Of a stretch of DNA of 64,000 nt, positions 47,460 to 58,247 are shown one piece after another. How positions within the stretch are numbered: position 1 is the stretch's first letter; each line of letters starts with the position of its first letter. The DNA is from Vandiemenella viatica (taxonomy: Eukaryota > Arthropoda > Insecta > Orthoptera > Morabidae). The notes under the pieces were generated by a model. The model saw nothing but the letters and a program-made list of their open reading frames with translations, was not told where the DNA came from and did not search any database. The stretch lies in contig CM061920.1 in NCBI GenBank assembly GCA_031002005.1, positions 122,192,095-122,256,094 of the forward strand, given 5' to 3'. Position numbers and translations under genes: made by a program.

Positions 47460-48990
47460 TGTACATGATTCACTTTGTTTTATTTTTACCCACCACCCAT
47501 TAAAAAGTCCTTTATCAAGTTATTTTTCATGAGTCCTTCATCATTTACTAGTCTTAAGATCGAATCGTAATTGACATAAATTGTGTCGGATATAAGTAGT
47601 AAGTATGTACCACTTTCCACGAATTTTATTAAAAGTGTGAAAATGTGCAAAATAAATAAAAACAACAACGAAAACTGATCAGTCAGAGAAATAGAACAAA
47701 GTATCGAGCTTTGTAGGGAGCAAGAGAGAAGCATAATTTAGCGAAAAATAAACAGTTTCAGTAAGAAGCACGAATATCCTATAAATTCCCTAAATTTCAT
47801 GAAAATCGGTAAAAATTGATTAATATGTGTAAAATATTGCCAAAATTACGTAATTTCCTTCCTAAAAGACGTCGTTGGTTGGCATGACAATTACACCTGC
47901 GTACATCACGGAGTACAGGGCCCAACCATATGATGTGTTTTCATTACTACAACTGGCTACAGAAAAGTGATTTAGGTTAGGCAGGCCCAGCATGTTACGT
48001 GTTAGCGTAGGATAACACGCGCGCGCTTTAACCCAAGCTAACTCAATGTGACTTTGCCGTTATGCAGGTCGTAATTTAAAAAAAATTAAAGGCATAATAT
48101 ATGCTTCTCAAATTAGAAAACAGCGAGGGAAATCTTGGCTGTAATGTTTTTGTAAGTTTGACTAAGCAACACATTTAAGGTAACTAAAACATGGCGTTCA
48201 TAATGGCCAAGTCACCAGATTTTTTTAAAATTCTAAATAAATGATCAATGACACCGACAGAAACCATTCCGTTTCACAGAGTCAAGTGAATACACGTTTT
48301 AAAGTGTAGACTTGGCTCAGAAGATCTCATAACTTTTTGTCATTACACGAGCACGAGACTTGGCTTATTTTTACAAGAATTGTTTTTGTGGGATATGCTC
48401 TACTCCAAATGTAAAATGCCTATATTATCATCCGTTGACAAATAGGTAACTACTTTCGTCTGTATTAGAGGACGATAGTTGTATGTTCCTATACACAGGT
48501 ATAATTAGCCACTAATTTTTCTCTGCTTGAATACATATGTCGATAATTGATGCACTTTTCTGGAGCTCCGTGACTTAAGTAAATAAAAAGTATCTTGCAT
48601 GATACTTTCAAAATTTAAGTAAACTTTCCTTCTCGAACGTTGTATTTTGATAAAACCATTTAATTAAAAGCCAATCCATTGTTGTCAGCGTCTTTCCTTT
48701 TCACTTTCGCAACATCGTCTGGTCAACTTGCATCTTAGTCGCCTCGTGCTGTGTATGTATTAGAATTTCTAAGCCAATTCTGCTTTATTACTTCTGAATT
48801 AATGGATTAATAATTACGAGTATTCAGTAAACTCAGTTGTCAGTTTCCATACCTGGTTCCCAATCTGTTTTCAAGGATAATCATGTCCACGTATTTTTTT
48901 CTGTCAACTCTTATAGATGTGAATCACGGTGCTTGCGTTAGTGACAAGTTGGTGACCACATTCTAATTGGAGGGAGCTAAGTGTTGCCAG
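47460..48990. other. Intron 2 DNA, nothing recognised
   Basis: AT-rich, with no domain-bearing ORF, splice-bounded exon or known repeat. Confidence 0.35.
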
Positions 48991-48994
48991 CAGT

Positions 48995-49190
48995 CTGCGA
49001 AAGCTTTTAACCCGTGCCCTGCAAGGGTATTCTGTTTTTCGCGGATCCAGTCCCAGCAGTCACTTAGGTGCTAAGAGATTGCGGGAAATGCCCTAAATAC
49101 AGTAATCAGTGCGACCAGAATGCGGGAGCCGGGATTTGAACGCGGGCTTGTTTAGTTCCCCCGTCCAGTGAGGTAGCTCTTTATCGCGAA
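48995..49190 (-). repeat. tRNA-derived SINE
   Basis: The minus strand reads AGCTACCTCACTGGACGG (A-box-like), then GCGTTCAAATCCCGGCTCCC (B box), then a body containing GCTGGGACTGGATCCGCG. This is another SINE lineage, ending shortly before exon 3. Confidence 0.6.
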
Positions 49191-49347
49191 CAATACGCTG
49201 ATCTACACTAATTTGAATTCTGATTTGTTTTTAGAGGCAATTATACGGAAAATTCATTGATATTTTGTAAACTGTAATTATTGATCATGTTTAATACTTC
49301 TATACTGCATCAACTGCGTAACAGTAACTGTATTCCACTGGTTGCAG

Positions 49348-49618
49348 CCTCCGCAGCCCGTGTCCAGTTGGGAGGGTGTTCGGGACGCCCTGCACGAGTC
49401 CTTATCCTGCACACAGGCGAGTGGCGGCTCTGAGGACTGCCTCTACCTCAACGTGTACGTGCCTGACTCTGAGGACGACCAGCCGCTGCCAGTCTACGTG
49501 TGGATACCAGGAGGAGGGTTCACCTTCGACGGCGCCTCCTTTGGTATCTACGGACCAGACTTCCTGGTGGGCGACGGCGTACTGCTCATCACTGTCAACT
49601 ACCGCCTGGGAGCACTCG
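49348..49618 (+). CDS. Carboxylesterase gene B, exon 3
   Basis: The exon is 271 nt, phase 0 in and phase 1 out, after GTTGCAG and before G|GTAACG. It encodes SWEGVRDA, then SEDCLYLNVYVP, which is the type-B carboxylesterase signature 2 (E-D-C-L-Y-L-N-x-Y-x-P) with its disulfide Cys. Next comes PVYVWIPGGGFTFDG, the oxyanion-hole loop, and it ends LLITVNYRLGALG, the canonical strand and turn before exon 4. The usual HGGG of the oxyanion hole is PGGG here; the Gly backbone donors remain but the His is replaced. The last G joins GT at 63674 to code Gly of LGWLSLEDE. The intron that follows is 14 kb and contains a copia element, a solo LTR, a mariner and an array of copies of the next exon. Confidence 0.92.
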
Positions 49619-49689
49619 GTAACGAGAAGCTAACAGCCGTCATTCGCTCAATAGTTTGCTCTTTATATCAAATAATACTTCTATAAAGC

Positions 49690-49850
49690 GAAAAATTAGA
49701 ATGAAATGACGTCTTCATGGATAGCGTTTTGAAAATACGATATTTCGACGACTAGCTCCATCGTCTTCATCAGGTGTGGAGACATTTATACTGGTCGGCT
49801 GACCGTCGGATCAGTATCCGACGGTCAGACAGGAAAGGTTATTCCTTCAT
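49690..49850 (-). mobile_element. Penelope-like terminal fragment with hammerhead-like core and hairpin
   Basis: The minus strand contains CTGATGA, then GACGA...TCGTC (a 5-bp stem), then GAAATATCGTA. This is the order of hammerhead ribozyme core elements that Penelope-like retroelements carry near their ends. There is one extra A between CTGATGA and the stem, and stem I could not be paired by eye, so activity is doubtful. Next to it, 49799-49811 (CTGACCGTCGGAT) and 49816-49828 form a perfect 13-bp inverted repeat with a 4-nt loop. It starts ~70 bp after exon 3. Confidence 0.45.
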
Positions 49851-50159
49851 TCAAGCACAAGAGACATTCCAGAACTTACAGTAGTATTCCAAAATCAAAG
49901 TCTACATTAGCTAAATCGTCATAACTGATCGCAGAAGGCAAGAAGAATAATGCTTTGACTGATTAAGGGTGTGCGTGGACTTGAGCATAGGTGTAAAAAT
50001 GTCAGATAAACTTGAAATATAAATCGACAAGGAGCTAGTACGAAAGCATTAATAGAGCTACGAGTTGGTGAATACTCAACAAACAGGTTCACGATAAAAA
50101 AAAAAAAGAAGTTTGTGTGTCCTCTACATGCTATTCTTTTCTTCCCTGAAGAAGGCGAA

Positions 50160-50300
50160 AGGTATATGTATTAACGACCCTCCAGTGTAGGCTTCACCAG
50201 GGAGGTACAACGGGACCAGGTTCGATTCCTGGTTCCAGCGTGCCGGCCGACCTCTCAGTCACCGAGGTAGATGCTGCTGGGATGGTCCCCAATCTTCGCC
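50160..50300 (+). repeat. tRNA-derived SINE head
   Basis: A box-B-like GGTTCGATTCC (about 50220-50230) follows an A-box-like GTGTAGGCTTCACCAGGGAG at about 30 bp distance, then a body containing TCACCGAGGTAGATGCTGC. A SINE of a further family is likely. Confidence 0.5.
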
Positions 50301-50612
50301 TCATAAATAACACATATCACCAATGAAAACACATTTATCATACAGAACACATAGTTACAAACACAAACGTTTCACCCTTATAGTAATCTCTCCGGACATA
50401 ATAAATCTGGTTGTAACTACGGTGGGGCCTCCTGCATCTCATCCTGATTCACACTAGGTACCTGTGGAACATTAGTCCATAGTGACCGTAGCGAGACAAA
50501 GAAAAAGTCTGGTGACATTTCCAACAGACTGGTCATGAAATGTCAATTATGGTTGCTAAAGACTTCTGGTATATCGCTCATAAGAGGCGTCCATCAACTG
50601 ACGTAATGGAAC

Positions 50613-50822
50613 TGTTATTATTACTTAAATTTTAGCAGTAAATAGCGTAGAACAGTAGTGTACTAAAATAAACTGTAAAGAACGCGTTATTGCGAACAGC
50701 AATTCTTTATTACACGTTCGCACTCCATTGCGCAATACAACGTACAACAACATAGACCAGCGAGATTACAGATAATGCAAAGAATAATTTAACGTCTGTG
50801 TATTTCACTGATAATCCCTACA
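50613..50822 (-). repeat. copia 3' LTR
   Basis: It is 210 bp, TG...CA on the + strand. It differs from the other LTR at about 5 sites (for example GTGTACT vs GTGCACT). Confidence 0.93.
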
Positions 50823-50834
50823 ATCCCCCCTCGG
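50823..50834 (-). other. copia polypurine tract
   Basis: On the minus strand CCGAGGGGGGAT sits immediately inside the 3' LTR. It is the expected plus-strand primer. Confidence 0.8.
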
Positions 50835-50875
50835 AAGATCATTGACATGTGGATGATCATTTCGCACTTCGGATA

Positions 50876-52322
50876 TTATGCCACCTGGACCTGCTCCAGC
50901 AGGTGACTGCAATGTGACTCATGTAGTCTGTGACACAGTGTCTTCGTGAATATGTCCGCAACATTTTGTTTCCTTGGGACATATCGAAGTTCCACTGTCC
51001 CATCCATCACCTTTTCTCTTACAAAGTGATGCCTGATTGCAATGTGCTTTGTTCTGGATTTGTCAACATAGTTTCTAGCATGAGCAATAGCTGCCTGACT
51101 ATCACACCATATTGTAGTTGTGCTGTCAGTTATTTCTTGGAAATCCAAAGACTTTAATAGTTCTTTTTCCCAAAACACTTCTCTTGCACAAGCTGCCAAG
51201 GACACATATTCTGCCTCTAATGTGCTAAGTGCAATCATAGTTTGTTTTGGACTTTTCCAGATGATTGGAGCACCTGCAAGTATAAGCACATATCCACTTA
51301 TGCTCTTGCGTGTTTTTGTACGACTAGACCAATCTGCATCAGCATACGCTACAAGACTTTCATTACTTGGACAATATGTAATCCAATAGTTTTGTGTCTC
51401 TTTTAAATACCTCAGTACTCTTTTAGCTGAATTCCAGTGACACTTGTTGAATTGTGAACAATACTGAGCCAACTTTCACACTGAAAAGGCAATATCAGGT
51501 CTAGTTCTCTGCCATAAATATAACAGACCACCAATGAGTTCTCTGTAAGGAAGGTTCTTGAGGTCATCTTCATTACACTCGTCGAGAATCTCTGGCCTCT
51601 GCTCGATTGGGGTTTTAATTTCTTTGGCGTCTTGCAGTCCAAATTCATTCAACAGTTTGTTGACATATCCTTCTTGTGAGAGGGTGATGCTACCATCGTC
51701 TTTCTTATTGAATTTTACTCCCAGTAGATGCGAAATTGTTCCTAGGTACTTAATATCAAACCATCTCTCCAGAAGTTCTTTAACACTACTTCTCATTTAT
51801 TCATTTTCTGTTAATACAAGTATATCGTCCACATAAACAGCTAATATGGCCTTTCCTTTCCCTTTCTTCAACTGATATACACACGGATCGACATTATTAC
51901 GAACGAATCCAAGAGTTTCTAATGTTTTGTTGATATGTTCATTCCAGCACCTTCCACTTTGTTTCAAACCGTATATTGATTTGTTCAATTTACAAACCAG
52001 TTTTTCTTTACCTCTTTGTATAAACCCTTCAGGTTGTTCCATATACAAAGTTTCCTTTAAATCATTTGACATCACACTGATCCATGAACCACTTTTTCTC
52101 AACACCAATAGCTACAAGTAGCCTTAGAGTAACGAAGCCTGATACAGGCGCATACACTTCTTCATAATGCACTCCCTTCTTTTGAGAGAAACCCTTTGCA
52201 ACCAAGCGTGCTTTGAAACGTTCTGTTTCACCTACTGTCTTCCGTTTAAACACCCATTTGCATTTAATGACATTTGCATTTGGAGGTTTTACAACCAATG
52301 ACCAGGTGTTGTGCCTCTTCAA
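50876..52322 (-). pseudogene. copia reverse transcriptase and RNase H, broken
   Basis: The segment starting at 52322 reads W-S-L-V and CKWVFKRK, then RFKARLVAKGFSQKKGVHYE, the standard copia RT opening. A frameshift lies in the overlap 52062-52108. The next piece has SIYGLKQSGRCW (normally LYGLKQ-x-x-R-x-W) and the catalytic YVDD at 51824-51835. A stop at 51797-51799 interrupts the same frame, which resumes with YLGTISHLLGV. A second in-frame stop at 51476-51478 precedes the RNase H part, which has YADADWSS, STLEAEYVSL (catalytic E in context) and WCDSQAAI (D). It ends near 50876 in the polypurine tract region. All key residues remain visible but the frame is broken at least three times. Confidence 0.92.
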
Positions 52323-52325
52323 TGA

Positions 52326-53888
52326 TTATATCTCTTCATTCATTGCTCCAAACCATTGCGCTGCTTCAGCAGAATTGATAGCCTCGATGAATGAAGATGG
52401 TTCCACTATATTATTAATACGAACCATATGAGATTGTGGTTCTATGTTATCATATTTCTTTGATTTTATAGAACACCTTTCTCGAAGAATCATATTGTGC
52501 TGCTTTTGCAGGTTTGCATTATGTTTTGTAGAACTTCCCTTTGGTCGTCCTCTCTTCTTTACTTGAACAGTTGGGTGTCCTTCACTCTGTTCACCTTTGT
52601 CTGAAGTTTCTTCTTCTTCACTTTCTGTGTCTGGAAATCCTTTGAAGTCTTCTTCTTCACCTGACAGATTTTCTTCAGGATTACTGCCTGGAATTCTATC
52701 ACTGCAGTCAAAAGTGATAGTTTCTTCTCTATCAAATTGTTTGAGGTTAGAATCTTCAGGTTTATTAATGTGTTCTGCTTCATCACTTGTACTCTCTTTG
52801 AATACACAGTGACGTGACTCCACAACTTGTTGAGTATCTGGCATCCAAATCCTATAACCGCGTCCATATATTGCGTATCCAACCAAAACTCCTTTCTTAA
52901 CCCTTGCTGTGAGTTTTGTGTGGCGTTTCTGTTTAGAAATATGCACAAACACTTTACATCCTATTGCCCGAAGGTGAGCGACACTTGGCTTCCTTCCAAC
53001 CCATAATTCATATGGAGTTTTAACTTCGTTATGATTGTTTGTGACTCTGTTCCTGATATATGCTGCAGTATATATCAGTTCTGCCCAAGCTGTCTTAGGT
53101 AACCTATTACTGCTGATTTCACTTCTCACTAAATCCATCAGAGTTCTGTTGAATCTCTCTGCGGTTCCATTTTGCTGTGGTGTGTAAATCATTGTCTTTT
53201 CATGTACAATGCCATTACTCTCACAGAAGATATCCCATTTCTTTGAACAAAATTCAAGTCCATTATCTGTTCGAACTCGCTTTAAAGATTTGCCAGTTTG
53301 TTTTTCAACCTGGATCTTCCATGCTTTAAACTCAGCCAGTACACTTCCCTTTGTTTTAAGAAGTCTGATGAAAGCATATCTGCTAGCATCATCCACTATG
53401 CTAAGAACATATCTGTTGCCACCAAAGCTTTTCACATCTATTGGTCCCATGAGATCTGTATGAACAAGATTCAAAATTATTCTATCACTTTTCAAATTGT
53501 TTGATGGATGTGTCACAAATGGCAATCTTGTAGCTTTTCCTGCTAAACAGTCATTACATGGCGTAGGAGTTGTCAACTCACAGTTTAAACCATTTACAGA
53601 CTGTGTTTTGACCATTTTTATAATCTGATTCTTGCTAACATGCATCAGTCTTTGATGCCACATATCCAATGTTTTTAACTTTCTATTTTCACATTGTAAC
53701 GAGCTCAGTACACTCTTCTTTAAATTAGGTTCTATTCTCACCACATACAAGCGACCCATATTCTCCGCTTTCAATAGTAAATACCTACTGTCATCGTAAA
53801 TGCAACATCCATTATTATTAAAAACAACTTTCTTATTATTTTCAGTTAACTGTTTAACTGATAAAATTCCATGGCTAATGCCAGGCAC
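52326..53888 (-). pseudogene. copia GAG pre-integrase and integrase region
   Basis: About 520 codons are open (no true ATG; part of a longer polyprotein). Counting from 53888, the HHCC zinc motif is at H78/H83 (WHQRLMH) and C111/C114. The catalytic triad is D145 (VHTDLMGP), D208 (VRTDNGLEF) and E244 (NGTAERFNR). After residue 300 there is the GKKR-free linker WVGRKPSVAHLRAIGCKVFV, then an acidic spacer and a basic stretch (KKRGRPKGS). The frame ends in a TAA at 52326-52328, beyond which homology continues in the same frame into RT, so this is a nonsense mutation. The integrase itself looks intact. Confidence 0.93.
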
Positions 53889-54137
53889 TAAAAGATTGTT
53901 TTTAATTTGTATGCGGAATTATTACCTATAATCTTTGCATTTACAGTACCATTTCAAATTGTAGGTGTCGTTGTGCCATTTGCTGTCACAACATTTTCAG
54001 TAGCCAAATTTTTACTAATCCAAGAAAAATAATTTTTCTCTGGAGACATGTGATGAGTAGCACCTGAGTCTATGACCCAGCCTATTTAATATAGCTGATC
54101 CACATGAAACACTCGTTGTCAATGCACTGGGTGAACG
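53889..54137 (-). pseudogene. copia protease region
   Basis: On the minus strand WVIDSGATHHM is readable, with the aspartic protease active site DSG at 54062-54070, followed by an N-F-S-W-I segment. The reading frame is broken on both sides (between the zinc-knuckle part and here, and again before 53888). Confidence 0.8.
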
Positions 54138-54963
54138 TTAGCTGCTTGATTTATTGGGACATTCATTTGCAAAATGACAGTCTTCTTTACAGATAAAAAA
54201 CTTTCCTTTTCCATTTTTGCCTTTTCGTATTAATTTCTTAAAGTGTTTTCCATCTTCGCTGCTTGGCTTGACATTTTTGCAATTAGATTTGACGTCCATA
54301 ATTTTCGTGTTTACTTTCTTTACACATAATGCAGACTGTTTCGTGCTTTCGTTTTGAAACTTCGGCAAGAAGACGCCTTTTCACTGTAGCTTTCTGGTAG
54401 GTTACACAAAGATGTTACAACAGAATCCCATTCCTCGGAAAGTCCGCACAAAATCATCATTGCTAAATCTGCATCTTCTATGGCGTTACCAACACTAGCA
54501 AGATCTGTAACAGTTTTGTTTATCTGTCCCAAATATAATTCCATTGAATTATAATCACTCAGTTTCAACGAATACAATTTCCGCCTGAGTTGCACAATAC
54601 GAAATTTGCTATCACGCGGTGCATACAACCGTTCCAGCTCATTCCATGCTATATAGCATTCGTTAAGTGCTGAATATGCATCTGCTGTTCGTCTCACACA
54701 GAAAGTGTGATCCTTGCAAAAGCTTTATTTTGTCTTGATGCGTAATTACGTTTTACAGTTGTGTCTGCGTCGGCAGTCGGTTCTTCTTCACCTGGATCAA
54801 CAACTGTCCATAAATCACTTTCCATCATTACTATTTTAATTTGGTAACTCCATGATGCGTAATTTATACCATTCAATTTGGTTATAGTCGTAGACCCGTG
54901 ATAAGACATTTTGAACTGATTTAAGCAACTTTTGTCTGTCGCCACCTTCACGCTAAAAATCAT
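54138..54963 (-). pseudogene. copia gag, frameshifted, with damaged zinc knuckle
   Basis: The start region reads LNGINYASWSYQIKIVMMES, the typical copia gag opening (L-x-G-x-NY-x-x-W). A frameshift near 54694 leads to ELERLYAPRDSKFRIVQLRR and the UBN2-type segment DADLAMMILCGLSEEWDSVV. A further frameshift near 54350 leads to the nucleocapsid. In the zinc knuckle the expected C-x2-C-x3-GH-x4-C is reduced: ICKEDCHFANEC retains the second Cys, His and last Cys, but the first Cys is Phe and the Gly before His is Cys. These are point changes in an otherwise recognisable motif. Confidence 0.88.
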
Positions 54964-55043
54964 AAGCCAACTTTTTCGAATCGACGCTACAAATTAACGA
55001 TTGCGCAATCAATTTTACAGTTTATAAAAGTTCTGCGCTGTAA

Positions 55044-55057
55044 CTGGGCCCATAACC
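55044..55057 (-). other. copia primer-binding site (initiator tRNA half-molecule type)
   Basis: On the minus strand GGTTATGGGCCCAG begins two bases inside the 5' LTR. It is complementary to the anticodon-arm region of initiator tRNA-Met (contains CTGGGCCCATAACC), as known for Drosophila copia, which primes from a tRNA fragment rather than the 3' CCA end. Confidence 0.8.
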
Positions 55058-55059
55058 AA

Positions 55060-55269
55060 TGTTATTATTACTTAAATTTTAGCAGTAAATAGCGTAGAAC
55101 AGTAGTGCACTAAAATAAACTGTAAAGAACGCGTTATTGCGAACAGCAATTCTTTATTACACGTTCGCACTCCATTGCGCAATACAACGTACAACAACAT
55201 AGACTAGCGAGATTACAGATAATGCAAAGAATAATATAACGTCTGTGCATTTCACTGATAATCTCTACA
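55060..55269 (-). repeat. copia 5' LTR
   Basis: It is 210 bp, a partner of 50613-50822. It lies upstream of gag in element orientation and is followed on the + strand by the GGAAC duplication. Confidence 0.93.
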
Positions 55270-55274
55270 GGAAC

Positions 55275-56030
55275 TATGTAAAGATTTTTTATTTTTTTAT
55301 TTTTAGAGGAAACCAGATTCGTTCAGTGAGCACCTTAATCCCCGACGTGTAACTGGGAACTAGGGAATTCAATTCCCACGTCATAATAGTTGCAGACTTC
55401 GCAGCTGGCAACCGATGGCATACCACAACATTAAGACAAGCCTATTGCATCCACATACGTGCGTACACAAGAGGCAGTGGAAGTGGGGGGTAGTAGTTTG
55501 CTGTCCCGCAGAACATGTTGTCCACTGACACGCTTCGTTTGATGCTATGGAGCACTTTCTAAGTCACCTGGCTGTCGAGCATTACATCAGTATTCCTGTG
55601 AGTTTCTCTCTTCTAGTTGAAGAGAAAATCCAGCAACATAGGTCTTTTCCGCCTCTATCCAATAATACTGACCTTTCGTTCTCAAAGATCCACAGAGAAC
55701 TGGCTTGTGTCCACTAAGAATAAATCGGACGCATAGCAATTTTTACTGATTAATCATGCTAAGGAGATAACAAAAAACAAAATTATTTATTATAAAAGAT
55801 AAAGAGTATTATTATTTTTAGAAAATAAATTCTGCAAAATCGGGCATTCAGTCACGTGACTGCGAACGTCAATCGGGAAGCATTACGTCACACCATCCCA
55901 GACGCCAAAGTTTTTATTGAAATTTCGAGGAACACAACAGGTTACTCGGTAAATTATTCGTTTGTAGGAACTTTTGTCGCGTGTATACAGTTGTTCTCAG
56001 ATATACGCTGAAAGACAAGTGTAATTCGCT
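55275..56030. other. Intron 3 DNA, mostly unassigned
   Basis: A possible SINE head with GGGAATTCAATTCCCA (B-box-like) lies near 55355-55370. Otherwise nothing was recognised. Confidence 0.3.
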
Positions 56031-56158
56031 ATGGAACCAGGATTTAGCAAAGCAAACAGTAGCGATTTGCCCAAAATTGCCGCCGTAACACTTGGCTGAT
56101 TTTTCGCGTCAAACATCGACTTTTGCTCATCGGAATTTCGCAATGTTATAACTTCGAT
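56031..56158 (+). pseudogene. N-terminal exon fragment of an unidentified repeat-associated protein
   Basis: From ATG 56031 the frame reads MEPGFSKANSSDLPKIAAVT, reaches TGA at 56097-56099, and continues in the same frame as FFASNIDFCSSEFRNVI up to a good donor GAT|GTAAGT at 56159. The ATG, single in-frame stop and donor suggest a broken first exon. I have the impression that similar M-x-PGFSKAN starts recur in insect repeat-encoded proteins, but this is recollection, not evidence. It lies in intron 3 of gene B. Confidence 0.3.
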
Positions 56159-56240
56159 GTAAGTATACACATGTGTCAACTATACATTATAAATAGCATT
56201 ACTTCAGTTTCGTAGACAATAACGTATTGCTTAGACATAT

Positions 56241-56943
56241 TGTTAAGGTTCTTTGGGTGGTTTAATTACTGCATTAATTAAAAGTCCACCAAAAAACAAG
56301 GTTATGTGAAGATGTTCGTTTATTTTGATCAAATCAACAAGTCACCGATATTCACAAGCATAGTTGTTACAATCCAAAGATGCAATACTGACTTACTAAC
56401 TGAAGACTTGAAAACTGAATGAAAACTTAATGAATGTCTCTGTAACACTGAATGAATACTCTGTCCAGGCGATCTGTTTATATAGAGTCTATCGAATTTA
56501 CGAGAATTCTTCAAAGGCATCCGCCCGATATTTCTCGATCATTAACAATCACTCAAACAATCAAACATATTAAAAACAATCGGAATTGATACAAAATTAA
56601 TTAATAACATTACAAAGTGATCAGAAATGGTAATTATAGATACTTAAATACAAAATTATTTACAGAAATCCTTTCAAATGGTGGAAAATTGTCCTGTAGA
56701 CATCGTAACTTACATTAATATATGTAATTACAAACTTTTAAGAAATTCTCTTGCACCATTCGGTTCTTAAACATATTAAATGGTCTTTAAATAATTTTGT
56801 TACCTAAAACAAAGTCTATATACACTTATTTACAAGAAATTACAAAAACAACATACCAAATCACTTTCAAGCAAACTTTAGCTCACTACAAATATTTCAT
56901 CCCGTACACTGCTATTCAAAATTCAGGTATTAGGGCTGCTACA
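56241..56943 (-). mobile_element. Solo LTR of an LTR retrotransposon
   Basis: A 703-bp segment runs TGTTAAGG...GCTGCTACA (TG...CA), flanked by ATAT at 56237-56240 and 56944-56947. On the minus strand it has a TATA box (complement of TTTATATAG, 56478-56486) and about 155 bp downstream an AATAAA (complement of 56319-56324), the promoter-to-poly(A) layout of an LTR. No internal coding region or second LTR adjoins it. It would be the product of LTR-LTR recombination. Confidence 0.65.
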
Positions 56944-56947
56944 ATAT

Positions 56948-57864
56948 GTTTTGTAAATTAATTGATACTGTTATCGGGTTATATTTGCAAAGTATAAGCA
57001 AGTGCTAAATAGCTAAACCAGAAGGAAAATCTAAGCGAAATAACAAAACATTTCGTTCTTCGATTCGATACTATCTTTGGCGTGAATAATGTCATTGGAT
57101 ATGATTGTTGTTAGCTACCATTATTTCTGTGCTGTGCCCTTATCCTAATTTTTCAGTTCCATCACATCTAAGGTATGTTTCTTTTTGCTTTTGTATATAC
57201 CTTTTCTAGAAAAGTATATCCTAAAATACTGGTGTGGCAAATTTTAAAGCTATGGCACTGCCAATTTCCAGTCTGCTCTAAGCTTCATGTCAGCCTAACA
57301 ACATCACCTTCCAGTTATTATATCTCGAGAACCATGAGATATATTAGAAAAAATATATATTCTTTATTTTCGATTTGTTTCATCGAGCTGCATAAGAATA
57401 TATCATCAGATTGTGGCACCACGGTAATGATAGTGCTGCCAGAGTGTGTTTATTATATTAAACGTAGCACCAAAGAAAGATAATAAATCATAAGACCAAA
57501 ACAACCTCAACTCATACCTTATTATATTGTCAGTACTTGAAAAGTTATGGTTCTGCAAAATTCATCATTTTTTATTCAGATTTAGAAATATATAGTGCAC
57601 AAACGCTTACATCAATCTGATCTTAACAAATACAAATACGGGAAAAGTGGTTAAAACTTGCAAGGAGGGAGGATGTTCATAGTTTATCTGTAGATTCAAT
57701 CACCTACCAAAAGAAACGGAAATAGGATGCCACTGCACAATAAGCTCACTAAAATGTAAAATAGAAAAAATGGCATATACTTAGAAAAGTCCATCATGAC
57801 CTATTGGAATTTCACTTCTATATGGGCTGAGAATAGTTCCATAGCTATACCTTTTTCAACGAAG
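56948..57864. other. Intron 3 DNA, nothing recognised
   Basis: A + strand ORF at 57175-57483 has no visible domain. No repeat boundary was found. Confidence 0.35.
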
Positions 57865-58105
57865 TAACACCGAGGGTGGTGAGTGAGCGTTAACGCTCTG
57901 GACTCGCATCCGGGAGGAGGCGGGTTCGAATCCCCGTCCGGGCATCCAGATTTTGGTTTTGCATGGTTTCCCCAGATCACTCCAGGCGAATGCCGGAATT
58001 CTTCCTTCAAACGTCCGAGGCCGAATTTCTTCCCGTTCCTTGTCCCCAATCCCATACCGCCTCTAATTACCTTGATGTAAAGTCATAAGTAAAAAAAAAA
58101 AAAAA
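57865..58105 (+). repeat. tRNA-derived SINE (family A), best copy
   Basis: The A-box region GTGAGTGAGCGTTAACGC (about 57879-57896) and box B GGTTCGAATCC (57923-57933) are spaced as in a tRNA gene. A body follows with CCCCAGATCACTCCAGG and CCGAATTTCTTCCCGTTCC, and an A15 tail at 58091-58105. It is full length compared with the three minus-strand copies, so it serves as a reference for the family. Confidence 0.88.
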
Positions 58106-58247
58106 GGAAAGAAATGAAGTAAATTTAACCGAGAGTGTAATCAGTATTAAAAAAGTCTAACAATACGTTCAGTGTTACACACTAAGAGGAAACTTAACAA
58201 CATGATCAATGGTTAAATAAGTTTAATCTTCATTTAAAGAGGTTCTG

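Larger units (their letters stand above)
50613..55269 (-). mobile_element. Ty1/copia LTR retrotransposon, mutated but nearly complete
   Basis: Two 210-bp LTRs (50613-50822 and 55060-55269) differ at about five positions. The target duplication GGAAC flanks them at 50608-50612 and 55270-55274. On the minus strand the order is LTR, primer-binding site, gag, protease, integrase, RT, RNase H, polypurine tract, LTR. Integrase before RT defines copia-type elements. The coding region carries in-frame stops at 52326-52328, 51797-51799 and 51476-51478 and frameshifts in gag and RT, so this copy is not autonomous. High LTR identity means insertion into intron 3 of gene B was fairly recent. Confidence 0.95.

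Noticed and set aside
57923..57933. Functional tRNA gene suggested by A and B boxes at 57879-57933
   Set aside because: The cloverleaf is not completed, and the same body and tail occur in three other places; it is a SINE.
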